From Chara braunii (lineage: Eukaryota; Streptophyta; Charophyceae; Charales; Characeae): DNA of 44,804 nt. Below the pieces are notes generated by a model. That model saw only the letters and a list, made by a program, of their open reading frames with translations. It was not told the origin of the DNA and made no database searches. Made by a program: the position numbers and the translations under genes. Each line of letters begins with the position of its first letter. The first letter of the stretch is position 1. The stretch lies in NCBI GenBank assembly GCA_003427395.1, contig BFEA01000023.1:4233116-4277919 (forward strand). Direction: 5' to 3'. Shown here in pieces: positions 8,536-18,756 of this stretch.

Positions 8536-8892
8536 TGTGGTAGTCACATTTCGTGAGCGTTCCTATTGAGCGGGGGCACTAGGGGGGGTTCAGTTTAGAC
8601 TCCTTGTACAGTGTGACACCGGTGACAACAAGGGGGGGATTCAATTTAGAATCCTAGTACAGTGTGACACCAGTACAACTAGGGGGGGTTCAGTTTAGAA
8701 TCCTAGTACAGTGTGACCCAGTGACAACTAGGGGGGGTTCGGTTTAGAATGGTAGTCACATTTCGTGAGCGTTCCTATTGAGCGGGGGCACTAGGGGGGG
8801 TTCAAGTTACTCCTAGTAGTGTGATACCAGTGACAACTACCGGTAGGGGGGGTTCGGTTTAGAATCCTAGTACAGTGTGACACCAGTGACAA
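8536..8892 (+). repeat. Minisatellite, about 51-bp unit with higher-order repeat
   Basis: The unit ACTAGGGGGGGTTCAGTTTA plus GAATCCTAGTACAGTGTGAC plus ACCAGTGACAA recurs about six times. A leader containing GTCACATTTCGTGAGCG occurs at about 8540 and again 213 bp later, so the array has a higher-order unit. Non-coding. Confidence 0.8.
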
Positions 8893-10076
8893 CCTATTCC
8901 GCTCAAATCTAACAAGCAGACCCCCTGCGGTGAAGAGGGGAATAGACCTAGCATAAATCTTTCTTCTCGCCGCAGGTCGCTGTTCGTCTCTTCTATGTAG
9001 TGCCGCCCTTTCGTGGATGATGTGGCGAGCGGGTTGTTTTTGTCAGGACAACAGTAAGAACGAAACACAAACGCCACCCACAACACGGAGACCAACGTAC
9101 AAGTGTACGGAAATATACGACTTTTCCGTTGCCGCTCTCACTCTCTCTCTGTCTGTCTCTCTCTGCGTGCCGGCAATCGGAGAAAACATCATCATCAATC
9201 ACCATTTCCACTCTCGTTGTCCTTTTGATTGGATTGGAGAGCGAGAGGGCCGATGCCAGCACAGACGCTGATATCAACTTAATGCCACACATACACAGGT
9301 TGCAAACAAGGAGCAGAGCAGCAAAGTATGCGAGTGTCGGAAGCGTCAACTCTTCAAAAGATTTGTTGTCATCATCTGCCTCTCTTTCTTTGCGACTCTG
9401 TCATCATCTTTGTCTCTTCCTTTCTGACTCGCTTTTGACGTTTTCTGCCTCTTTTCCTGTGTTGTCTCTACCTCCACCATCATTGTTATCAGCATGTGTC
9501 CGTGAGTCTAGATGTGTATTCACTAACAGAAAATCAGCTCATCGTGCTCCGTCGATGGTTGTTATCACGGTTGTCATGATCTGTCTGTCTTTCTTTCCGA
9601 TTCTGTTTTCTGCAGTGTTATCATTCTTGTTGTCATCATTTGCGGCTCTTGTTTTCGGGCTCGCTTTGGGGCTATCGAAGTTTGTTGCTGTGCGAGCAAA
9701 TCATGATGATGCAGCATGATGTCTATGTCGTTCTCTTTCTTGTGAAGTATCTTGCTACGCCACTCCCGTCCGTTTCCGCCCGATGGACCGTCGTAGAATG
9801 TCTGAAGACGTCCGTAGTGAGAAGCATGTCGTTGCTTTCCAAAATACAGTATGTTGCAAGATGCTTTCGAACGACTGAGAGGCAGTGAGTGATTGACGGT
9901 CGGCGACTTAGATGTGTCTGATGCTTGTCATTGAAGTATGTGCTGAAACAAATGAAAAGACTCAGAAAAAGGAACTTACAACTCGGATCTCCATGAGTGT
10001 TATGCGTGTCATAGATGTGCCGGAGGACAGAGGTTCAGATGTTGATTGATTGGTTGATTGGCCGCTCGATTGCTCT

Positions 10077-10083
<7 letters not shown>
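8893..10083. other. No gene seen
   Basis: The region is rich in TCATCA/TTGTCATCAT words and short CTCT runs (9140-9165). Frames here have biased Ser/Leu composition and no domain. I find no repeat shared with other parts of the window. Confidence 0.4.

Positions 10084-10163
<80 letters not shown>
10084..10163. repeat. Compound (GT)n-(GA)n microsatellite
   Basis: About 21 GT units run straight into about 19 GA units. Confidence 0.95.
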
Positions 10164-10164
<1 letters not shown>

Positions 10165-10584
10165 CACGGCCGCGCCTCCTGCAACCGCCACAGGAAGGGG
10201 GAGATGTCGCTGACTCGCTGTCATGACGACAAGGCGATGTCGCTGCGAGGCCGCGGCGCCCCTCCTGTCTCCCTGCGGGCGACCTTCCAGATCTCTCCTG
10301 GCCAGCGATTCTCTCCTGCTGTCCGTCTACCGGTTCTGACGGTTCGGCTCTTCGCCGACTCGTCTGTGAACTCCCCGCCGCTCCCTGTGGGCAACATCCC
10401 GGAATATTTAGGGCAACATCCCGGAATATTTCGGCCACGTGATACCGGGGCCTGCCGCTGCCTCGCCCGCAGGTACGGCCCGGCCCAGAGTCTCACATGG
10501 TTCCTTCCCTCGGGCCGGGGTCGCGTGAGCCCGTTGTGCAAAATCCTGGTTGAGGCTGGTTCCGCATTTTTTTATAAAAAGATT

Positions 10585-11213
10585 AGAGAGAGATCCGACG
10601 CCCAGGATCTTTCGTGGGGAAATTGTTGAAATACCCCTTGTTCAAATTTCTGGGAAAATTGTTGAAATACTCCTTAAATTTGGGGTATTTCATTCGATAC
10701 CCCTGGGACGAGGTCCCACTAGCAACGGGATAGGATAGAAACGAGTTTGTGGGGCAGTTGAGTGACCCAAATCCTGCCGTGCACCCGCCAGAATCTTTTC
10801 AATCGGTTGGGGGTGTGGCCTGCCCAGTGTTAAGGAGAGGAGGAGGGGAACCAAGATCTCCTTACTTTTTCGCCGCCAGAATCTTTTCAATCGGTTGGGG
10901 ATGTGGCCTGCCCAGTGTTAAGGAGAGGAGGAGGGGAACCAAGATCTCCTTACTTTTTCGGGTAATACATGTAAATACTGACCGTGGGATCACGAGTAGT
11001 GCACGGCAGGATTTGGGTCACTCAACTGCCCCACAAACTCGTTTCTATCCTATCCCGTTGCTAGTGGGACCTCGCCCCAGGGGTATCGAATGAAATACCC
11101 CAAATTTAAGGCGTATTTCAACAATTTTCCCAGAAATTTGAACAAGGGGTATTTCAACAATTTCCCCACGAAATTCTTCCGAACTCCCAGGATCTGGGCG
11201 TCGATCTCTCTCT
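10585..11213. repeat. Large inverted repeat (about 200-bp arms) with internal direct repeat
   Basis: The left arm (10585-10786) and right arm (about 10999-11213) are near-perfect reverse complements. Shared words include GACGCCCAG, GTGGGGAAATTGTTGAAATA, GGGGTATTTCATTCGATACC, CCCACTAGCAACGGGATAGG and CACTCAACTGCCCCACAAAC. The centre contains two direct copies of an 88-bp unit starting GCCAGAATCTTTTCAATCGG (10787 and 10875). No coding domain. It could be a foldback element or the source of a long hairpin RNA. Confidence 0.85.
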
Positions 11214-11529
11214 ATCCAGTGTAAGGATAGAAGATTTTCAGCATTTTACTTGCTGTTGTGCAATTATCTCATTGGGTGGAGCCCTCCTTCAATCACGGAG
11301 TATATGGAGGATGTCAGGATCACTTCTGACAGAAGTCGATTTTATTCCAAAAAATGTGGCGGTTACTTTGTTCACTGTTTTTGCAACCACCACCATCAGA
11401 TCATTTTGTGATCTGATGGCTGGGAAGCACTCTGCCGTGATTTCCGGTGGCAGGTCTCTGTTTTGTTTTTTTTTTTGGCCTTTCTCCTGTTTTCTCAGCC
11501 CAGAAATTCGTAATGAACGTGTCTGGCCG

Positions 11530-11960
11530 CTGCCACTCAGTGTCACACTGGATAGGCCACACTCCTATCCCACTGCTAATGGGACCATGCCCCTGAAACG
11601 CGGGTAGGACGAAGTTCCTGAACTTCTGCTTTTGCCCCTGTCCTGCATGGGCAATTTTGCCATATGCCCTTGGCCGTGGACTGCGGAGGCCGACACATGA
11701 CTTTTGCCATCTCTCTCTCTCTCTCTCTCTCTCCCCCTGGCGCGCCCTTCCTCCCCTTATATGCACAAGATGGCAGGTCCAGATTGGTGAGTGGGGTATT
11801 TCTCTCAGTCTTATTGGTGAGTGGGGTATTTCTCAAAGTCTTAGACTGTCTTCAGGGCATTTCGCCATACGCATGCCTTCTAGGGGTATCTGATGAAATA
11901 CCCCAACTTTCAGGGGAATTTCAACAATTTCTGCAAAATTAAAAAAGTTGATTTCGTTGC
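11530..11960. repeat. Relatives of the large inverted repeat
   Basis: CCCACTGCTAATGGGACC (about 11569), then GGGGTATCTGATGAAATACC and CAGGGGAATTTCAACAATTT (about 11883-11930) echo the arms of the inverted repeat at 10585-11213. A (TC)n tract lies at 11710-11733 and a 33-bp duplication (TTGGTGAGTGGGGTATTTCT) at about 11784 and 11814. Confidence 0.55.
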
Positions 11961-12138
11961 CACCAACTTCAGATTTCGAGGCCGGGCGGAGCGGGGCGCT
12001 GTAGATTTAAAAATTGTCGGCCTCCGAAGGGGTGCTGCTGTCAGGCCCACACCCCTGCCCGACCCCTGTAGTTAAAAAAAATTGGCGGCCTCCTAAGCGG
12101 TACTGGTGTCAGCCCGACCCCCACAACCAGTGTATGGT

Positions 12139-12164
12139 GTACTGGTGGTTTAAACCACCAGTAC
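12139..12164. repeat. Perfect 26-bp palindrome of two TTAA-family termini
   Basis: GTACTGGTGGTTT meets AAACCACCAGTAC with no spacer. The halves are the right and left ends of the TTAA-flanked element family, sharing one TTTAAA. Two abutting elements, or a terminus-to-terminus junction left by an excision or circle event, would produce this. Confidence 0.8.
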
Positions 12165-12169
12165 TTCTG

Positions 12170-12435
12170 TCCAGTTGATGTAGCTCAGTGGTTAGAGCAC
12201 CGGTTGGAAATGCGCATTGTGGTATGAGGTTGCGGGTTCAAAACTCAATCACAGCCTCGCGCATAGCTCAGTGGTTAGAGCACCGGTTGGAAATGCGCAT
12301 TGTGGTATGAGGTTGCGGGTTCAAAGCCCAAAGCTCAATTGCAGCCTCGCATATAGCTCAGTGGTTAGAGCACCGGTTGGAAATGCGCATTGTGGTATGA
12401 GGTTGCGGGTTCAAAGCCCAATTGCAGCCTCGCGC
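12170..12435 (+). repeat. Three tandem tRNA-like units
   Basis: TAGCTCAGTGGTTAGAGCAC (A-box-like) starts at 12181, 12264 and 12354. Each is followed by CGGTTGGAAATGCGCATTGT, GGTATGAGG and a B-box-like TTGCGGGTTCAAAGCCC. The spacing is 83 and 90 bp; the extra 7 bp is a small duplication (AAGCTCA) in the second unit. The D arm and T arm look tRNA-like, but the anticodon arm does not fold normally and no acceptor stem closes, so these are not ordinary tRNA genes. A tandem SINE head or degenerate tRNA cluster is the best description. Confidence 0.7.
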
Positions 12436-12439
12436 GTGG

Positions 12440-13460
12440 ACACCGGCAGGGCGGTAGAATGATGCACGGCTGGACACCCCCGCCCTTGGGCTGACGCAGG
12501 TAAGCTGTTATGGACACTGCCTGCGCACCACCCAAGGGTTAGTCCGGGTTGCTGTATGTCGGATTCTACCTACGCGGGTTTACTGGAGGATATTGGCTAC
12601 TGGTTGCTCTGATGATCTCCCCCATCATGTCATACATCGTAGGCTATTCCAAGTCTGGTTATATACAACACACCTATATTTCGCCTTAGGGCGTACACCC
12701 GTGGCCTATGGGCAAATTGCGCAGCCTACAGCCACTGATATATACTGCTTACACACACACATGTTACGACACAGATAGACACACTGGCATGCTAGTAGAG
12801 TCGGGTGGGGGAGACCGATCTCTGTCATGGGTTTGTCATGGGTTCAGTCCAGGCTACGGGGAGTCTGCTCTGGTCCATGTGAATACTTGGCTGCGATTTG
12901 GTTCGTCGGTATGGACTGATAGTGATACTGATTGTGCCTGATGTTGAAGTCCTCGAGTAACAAGGCTTGCAAGATTAGGCTTCCACTGGGGCTGGGTAGG
13001 GCTAGTTGTCCAGTCCAGGTGCCTATAACTAGTGTTCGGTCTACGTCACCCTCTGAGGAATAGGGTGATTGTCCTGAGTGCTTGTACCACTGAGGTAGGA
13101 TGGTAGGTATAGGGGGTGCATGAGGAGAATGTGGGAGGTAGGGTAGGGAGGTAGTCCTGCCGTCGCGCGGCAGGGTATCCACTAGCTGGTTGAGCTGGAA
13201 TGGTACCAGGAAGGTGTCCCCTCTGATATCAGAATAGGTGGGAGCCATGAGGCCATGAGGCCATACCTGGCCGGCATGTGGTCTGTGATTGGCGCCAGTG
13301 GAATACCACAAACACTATACCTCCCCACGAGATCTTCTGATTCGGTTGCCGGGAATAATATTGGGTAGGTTACCTACTGGAAGTCTCCCTCCCGTGCTCC
13401 TATGGCAGTACCCACCTGGGTCGATACCCGACCTCTATAACAACCTGGGCTTAAAAAAAA
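12440..13460. other. Unassigned region
   Basis: A minus-strand frame at 12844-13311 (155 codons) is rich in Pro, Ser and His and shows no motif I recognise. The region around 12440-12560 has GC-rich palindromic words (GGCAGGGCGG, CCGCCC). An 8-bp duplication GGCCATGA occurs near 13247. It could be part of a non-autonomous element. Confidence 0.35.
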
Positions 13461-13465
13461 AAAAA

Positions 13466-14032
13466 AAGGGCATATTTTCGAAATGCCCCTGAAGTTTGCG
13501 TTTATTTGCGGCGTGCCCCTGTGAAGGCCGACTTACCCTGTTATGCCCCTCGGGCCTCTGAACTTTTCCGCAGGCCCCTGTCAGCACGGGGTGAACTTTC
13601 CGATATGCCCTTACTGGGCCGCTGGTTGCATTTCGTCGGCCCATCCTTGAAATGCCCTCACGAGGGGCACACATCTTTCTGTAATGCCCTTGAGAAGTGG
13701 TGGCAGTACTTCTAATTCGAAAATGGTAGGTACTTCATGTGTCTTCTTGGCGCCATCGCCGGTGCACTCGCACGTGTGTGTGTGTGTGTGTGTGTGTTCA
13801 CGTCATCTGTGTGTGTGTGTTGTATGTGTGCGTGTGTGTGTGTGTGTGTGTGTTCACATCATCTTTCTCTTGTTGGTTGCTGTATGTGTGTGTGTGTGTG
13901 TGTGCGTGTCGTTATGTCCCTCCACTTTGACATTCTGGATGTATAGAGCGATCGTCGTGCATTCAACTTTGGAGCATCCGAATGTATCTGGTGCATTGAC
14001 AACGCCAGACACATTCAGACATGGATGCATAG

Positions 14033-14121
<89 letters not shown>

Positions 14122-14244
14122 CACGCATGCCCACGGGTGTGTGTGAGAGAGAAAGAGAGAGGGGGCCCGGCTGTAGCTGCCCGCTCCTGCCTGGTCCCAC
14201 CCGCAGCGACCTGCTACCACCCGCTCCCCCTGCCATCTCGCCCC

Positions 14245-14278
<34 letters not shown>

Positions 14279-14853
14279 NNNNNNNNNNNNNNNNNNNNNN
14301 NNNNNNNNNNNNNNNNNNNNNNNNNNNNNNNNNNNNNNNNNNNNNNNNNNNNNNNNNNNNNNNNNNNNNNNNNNNNNNNNNNNNNNNNNNNNNNNNNNNN
14401 NNNNNNNNNNNNNNNNNNNNNNNNNNNNNNNNNNNNNNNNNNNNNNNNNNNNNNNNNNNNNNNNNNNNNNNNNNNNNNNNNNNNNNNNNNNNNNNNNNNN
14501 NNNNNNNNNNNNNNNNNNNNNNNNNNNNNNNNNNNNNNNNNNNNNNNNNNNNNNNNNNNNNNNNNNNNNNNNNNNNNNNNNNNNNNNNNNNNNNNNNNNN
14601 NNNNNNNNNNNNNNNNNNNNNNNNNNNNNNNNNNNNNNNNNNNNNNNNNNNNNNNNNNNNNNNNNNNNNNNNNNNNNNNNNNNNNNNNNNNNNNNNNNNN
14701 NNNNNNNNNNNNNNNNNNNNNNNNNNNNNNNNNNNNNNNNNNNNNNNNNNNNNNNNNNNNNNNNNNNNNNNNNNNNNNNNNNNNNNNNNNNNNNNNNNNN
14801 NNNNAGAGGGGCACGCCGCAAATAAACACAAACTTCAGGGGCATTTCGAAAAT
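13466..14853. repeat. Inverted repeat spanning microsatellites and the assembly gap
   Basis: The left arm near 13475-13525 (TTTTCGAAATGCCCCTGAAG, TTTATTTGCGGCGTGCCCCT) is mirrored by the right arm at 14807-14853 (AGGGGCACGCCGCAAATAAA, CTTCAGGGGCATTTCGAAAA). Between them lie several (GT)n tracts (13774-13905), (TC)n-(AC)n at 14036-14118, (TC)n at 14248-14278 and the gap. The arm sequence resembles that of the inverted repeat at 10585-11213 (GGGGYATTTC...AATTTTCCC). Confidence 0.7.
14279..14804. other. Assembly gap (526 N)
   Basis: A run of N that begins within a (TC)n microsatellite. The true length is unknown. Confidence 1.
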
Positions 14854-14865
14854 TTTCCCAAAAAA

Positions 14866-15030
14866 AAAACACCAGTACTTCCAATGCACTTTTCTCGAGG
14901 GCTAGAAATGGTCTGTGCACCAAAAAACTGTGAACTGGTGCGGGCCTCCTTTTGGCTGGCATCGCCAGCCATTTTGCTCGGGAGGCTGAGCCTTGACAGA
15001 TGCTGCGCGTCCCGAACCACAAACGAAAGA
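14866..15030. mobile_element. TTAA-family element, long subtype, right end lost
   Basis: CACCAGTACTTCCAATGCAC is followed by CACCAAAAAACTGTGAACTG, GGCTGGCATCGCCAGCC and GGAGGCTGAGCCTTGACA. The element at 26276-26437 has the same order of words. The right terminus is not found. Confidence 0.55.
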
Positions 15031-15039
15031 AACAATTGC

Positions 15040-15580
15040 GGTCCATTCACCGGTCCATGCAGCGAACAGAATGGGTTGGGCCTAATTGCACCACAAAGGA
15101 AAATTGATGGGTTGGGCCTAATTGCACCACAAAGGAAAAGGATGCCCATCATTCACCGGTCCATGCAGCGAACAGAAAAAAAATGTCCGAATGCGGAGGT
15201 TGTGTTTTTTTTCGGCAATGTGCCTGTCAGATGGGATGTCAGAATGAAATTGGGTAGACAGGCTAGGTTGTGTTTTTTTGGGAATGTAGGTTGTATTTTT
15301 TTGGCGATGACCCTTTTAGCCAACAAACGAGGTTGCATAGACAAGCTGTGGCCAACGACAGTCAGCCCGAACGGGCTGCAACTTGGTAAGAAGGCCCGAG
15401 TTGTACTAGGGGCTTACTTGTGTTACCAACTCGGTCGCCTGGGCCACCGTCATTGCCTGGACGACTTGTTGGCAAGGGCCAGGGAAGGTCCCTGCGAGAA
15501 AAAAAATCCAAAAAAATATGGAAAAATGAACTGGACAACTTTTGCTGCAAGGTCGTGTGAGGGTTAGGATGGAAACATAT
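15040..15580. repeat. Short direct repeats and a copy of the 7482 GC/A-rich element
   Basis: GGGTTGGGCCTAATTGCACC is present twice (about 15073, 15110), as is ATTCACCGGTCCATGCAGCG (15046, 15150). From about 15470, GGCCAGGGAAGGTCCCTGCG and an A-rich tail match 7530-7600. No coding domain. Confidence 0.5.
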
Positions 15581-15583
15581 GGG

Positions 15584-16141
15584 CATCAAAGGGGCTTCCA
15601 GGGGACGGGTGAAGGAGAGGTAGCAGGGGGGGGGGGAGAAAAGGGGTGCAGCTGGGGGGATGGTTGCGCTGATTGTGGGACGCCTGGGTCCAAAGCATAC
15701 TCCCCCGGCTGGCTGTCTCTTATACACATCTAGATGTGTATAAGAGACAGGCCACGTAGCGAGCCCAAACCGCCGAGCCCGTCGACGACCCCTCGCTGAC
15801 AGTGCGGAGGGAGAAAGAACATCCATGGCAGCAGAAACCTACTCGATCCGCCATCTCTCGTAGCCCGCTGTTCGAATCTTTACCAAGAGCAGACCTGCCN
15901 GGGATGGTTGCGCTGATTGTGGGACGCCTGGGTCCAAAGCATACTCCCCCGGCTGGTGGGACGTGTGCCAACGGCTTCAAATTCTTTGTTTCAAAGGTAG
16001 CAGGGCGGGGGGGAGGGAGGGGGGGGAGGAAAGGGGTGCAGCTGGGGGGATGGTTGCGCTGATTGTGGGACGCCTGGGTCCAAAGCATACTCCCCCGGCT
16101 GGTGGGACGTGTGCCAACGGCTTCAAATTCTTTGTTTCAAA
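15584..16141. repeat. 146-bp direct repeats, assembly-suspect
   Basis: GGATGGTTGCGCTGATTGTG through CTCCCCCGGCTGG occurs at about 15658, 15901 and 16047. The last two are full 146-bp tandem units ending in TTTGTTTCAAA. The first copy is cut exactly by the adapter at 15713. A single N stands at 15900. This pattern suggests a collapsed or misjoined repeat rather than native structure. Confidence 0.8.
15713..15750. other. Nextera mate-pair junction adapter (Tn5 mosaic ends), artefact
   Basis: CTGTCTCTTATACACATCT followed directly by AGATGTGTATAAGAGACAG is the head-to-head pair of 19-bp Tn5 mosaic ends used as a mate-pair circularisation junction. It is a library artefact, and the DNA at 15751-15899 need not be adjacent in the genome. 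Frames that cross it contain the contaminant peptide VSYTHLDVYKRQ. Confidence 0.98.
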
Positions 16142-16149
16142 TTGTAAAA

Positions 16150-16730
16150 AAAAAAAAAAAGGGATGCGGATAAGCCATAAGCCAGGCGAAAGAATTAGAA
16201 GAGGAGTCGATGGCAAAGAAGACATACACAGATCATGGATAAGGAAATGGAGGAGAAGGAGATGGAGCAGGAGAAGGAGAGAAGACATGTGAGGAGAGCC
16301 AAAGAAAAATGTACGCACGGAATTCAGACACATAAAAATGGAAGCAAATATACAGGGTGTGCCATGCTGACAAAGTCCCTTTGCCGGAGGGTGGGATTGA
16401 AATTCGTTGCCAAATTAAAATTAAAAATGACTAAATTATTTCAATTTATTTGGCAATGTATGTTTATTTTGTTATTCATTTTTGGCCTGGCTGGGTAAGT
16501 GGCCCCAAGACACTCTGCCAACATGACTCGCCACACTGCTCAGGAAACGAGTGAAATGTCTACCAGTGCATCTTCTTGCAGACGGTGGAAAGATGCAACC
16601 CGTACTGTAAATAATAGCAGATGAATCTTGCCACATTCTGCGTCCGGATGCAATGGACTTTTTTGTGTTCTGTGAGTAGTGTGCCGATACCCCTACTCGC
16701 CATCTGCTAACATGTTGATTGAATCAGGTC
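16150..16730. other. No gene; poly(A) run, purine-rich tract and cousin of the 7482-7760 element
   Basis: Poly(A) at 16146-16160 precedes a GGAGAAGGAGAT-type purine tract at 16235-16310. From about 16375 to 16520 the AT-rich sequence ending TTTTTGGCCTGGCTGGGTAA resembles 7640-7760. Confidence 0.4.
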
Positions 16731-16733
16731 AAA

Positions 16734-17095
16734 ATGGCTGTTCAGATTCATTCAGAATTTTGGCGGATGGCAAGTGGTGCAATTAGGCCCAACCAATCAT
16801 TCACACCACTGACAGAGTAAGCAAACGTCCCCAACAAAAAGACGAGGGGGATAGCCTTTTCCTTTTTTGTATGTTTTGAATGCCAGGAGAAGATGGCTGT
16901 TCAGATTCATTTTTCGTTTTCTGTATCTTTTGAATGCATCAGGTCATTCAGAATTTTTGCGGACGACAAGTGGTGCAATTAGGCCCAACCCATCATTCAC
17001 ACCACTGACACAGTGAGCGCGCATCACCAACTTGAACAAAAAAATGAGGGACAGCCTTTTCCTTTTTTCAAGTTTTTTGTATATTTTTTCTCACG
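16734..17095 (+). repeat. Imperfect tandem duplication (about 160 bp)
   Basis: ATGGCTGTTCAGATTCATT occurs at about 16734 and 16892. Both copies continue with CAGAATTTT, CAAGTGGTGCAATTAGGCCC and ATCATTCACACCACTGACA, and end with GATAGCCTTTTCC-like sequence. The phrase GCAATTAGGCCCAAC is the reverse complement of the repeat at 15073. Confidence 0.7.
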
Positions 17096-17230
17096 TCTTT
17101 TTTTTTTTTTTTTTTTTTGGACTACAGCTTAAAATTTTAAATTTCAGATTTTCAGACCTTTCAGTAATTGTTCTCGAGTATCCATATCATCTTTAGCTGT
17201 AGCTCCAAACTCTTCTGTATATTGTCTTAA

Positions 17231-17449
17231 ACCACCAGTACTTGGTCCGTACATTGGCCGCTGGCATTCCCCATTAAGGTGCTGAGGCCAACGGGGGTCG
17301 CTTAAGTGACCGCCAGGTTGGGCGTACAAGGGCGGGCAGAGCAAGTGGCGGGATGACACACAAAAATCTAGAAGTAAAACAAACAAAAGAAAAACCAAGA
17401 AAAAATGGAAAATAATTATTAAAAAAACCTTTTTTTTGGTTGGCGTGCC

Positions 17450-17510
<61 letters not shown>

Positions 17511-17533
17511 GCGCATTCGGATAGGTTGTGTGC

Positions 17534-17582
<49 letters not shown>

Positions 17583-17910
17583 TTTCGACGAACTGTGCGA
17601 AGCTCAGCGGCAAACATGCACGGGGTTCGAACGTGCATAATGAGAATGAATCTCCCGCGAGAACGCAGGAAGATTCTCCCTCCTTTCTTTCTCTCTCCCT
17701 CCCTCCCTGCGCCATGATAAAAGAGAGATGATTTTTTGACGTTGTTTTCCTTTGTTTTTTTTTTCAGTTCGTTTTTTTTCTTTTTTCGTCTTTTCTTTTT
17801 TGTTTCTTGAACGACTATGCCCGGGAAGTCCGGTAGCTCCAGCCTTGGCACGGCTCGGCATACCGGTCAGCCGAGGCTTGGACTTGACAGCTGGGCCAAG
17901 TAGTGGTGGT
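17231..17910. mobile_element. Large TTAA-flanked element carrying two (GA)n arrays
   Basis: The left end ACCACCAGTACTTGG follows TTAA (17227-17230). The right end CCAAGTAGTGGTGGT precedes TTAA (17911-17914). Inside are (GA)n at 17456-17507 and 17536-17580 and a GAGAATGAATCT hairpin-type repeat near 17640. The size (680 bp) exceeds the 150-200 bp typical of the family, so it may be two nested or rearranged copies. Confidence 0.5.
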
Positions 17911-17999
17911 TTAAGGGACGTTGGGCGCGGTTCCCAGCACGTGCTGCTCCCCACGAGTGAATTGGAGCATTGCCCGCTCTTTTTTTTTTTTTGGTAAGG

Positions 18000-18070
18000 T
18001 GGCCATAGCACGATGCGTTCTGTTGGTGGGGAGCTCCACCTGCAGGAAGATGGGTCCAGCATTTGAGTTT
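18000..18070 (+). repeat. GGTGGGGAGCTCCACC hairpin repeat (copy 1)
   Basis: GGTGGGGAGCTCCACCTGC is followed by a GGAAGATGGGTCC stem. The same hairpin core occurs near 22243, 34546 and 39239, with a partial copy near 24232. These are short dispersed repeats. The peptide [11 protein letters not shown] seen in some frames is only their translation. Confidence 0.6.
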
Positions 18071-18356
18071 TCGTGTGCTGAAATAAGGGCACAGACAAGA
18101 TTTAGCCTTTCGTTTTCCCGCCTCCGTCATTGCACACTGTAGCAAACCACAACTACACGTGTATGTGGGACCCAGGCCCCTGGTGGTGGCCCACAATCCT
18201 TTCCCGTCCAAATGCCCACGGTCTTTCCAGCCCATGAAGCAATAGGCTAGAAGCGAGGGCCACCGGCAACTGTTTGTTCTAATTTGCCTAACCTTTCTCT
18301 CTCCAGTGTCTCCACACATAATTGATATGGCAGATCTTTTCAGGCGACCCATTCAT

Positions 18357-18500
18357 TTAGTGGCTGGGGCTCGCCGCTCCACTCACGGACTCGAAGTGTG
18401 CAAATTGAGAATGAATATTCCGCCAAAACATGGAAATATGCATCACCATACTTTTTGTCTTCGGTGAGTTGTGCGGTGAGGCCCAAAAGCTTGCTGTCCT
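18357..18500. repeat. GAGAATGAAT-type dispersed repeat
   Basis: CCGCTCCACTCACGGACTCG, then GTGCAAATTGAGAATGAATA and CCGCCAAAACATGGAA. Related sequence occurs at 17590-17690, 27811-27900 and 35680-35880, often as hairpins in which GAGAATGAATCTTCC is mirrored by GGAAGATTCATTCTC. Confidence 0.5.
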
Positions 18501-18721
18501 GGCTGTTGCACGACTCCAAAACTGAACTAACCCCCCCTTTTTTGGGACTTGGCTCTTAGCCTTCTGAACAAAATTCTTGAAACAGTACTTCACACCTTCA
18601 CACCTTCGCGTGCTATGTACAATAGCTCCGATTTTTAATTCTACCTACTGCTGTAGCATACCATATCTGACAAATCAATCAATCAGCTAGTACAGTGTCA
18701 TACTTTCTAGTTTTGTTTTTC

Positions 18722-18724
18722 CTT

Positions 18725-18756
<32 letters not shown>

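Noticed and set aside
8536-8892. CRISPR-like array
   Set aside because: The units are contiguous tandem repeats without unique spacers, in a eukaryotic genome.
12170-12435. Functional tRNA genes
   Set aside because: The acceptor stems do not close and the anticodon arms are irregular.
13684-15567. 627-codon open frame
   Set aside because: Created by N bases plus GT/TC/AC microsatellites, with no protein domain.
15362-16088. Minus-strand frames with VSYTHLDVYKRQ and CLLYTSRCV
   Set aside because: Translation of the Nextera/Tn5 mosaic-end adapter, a known contaminant signature.
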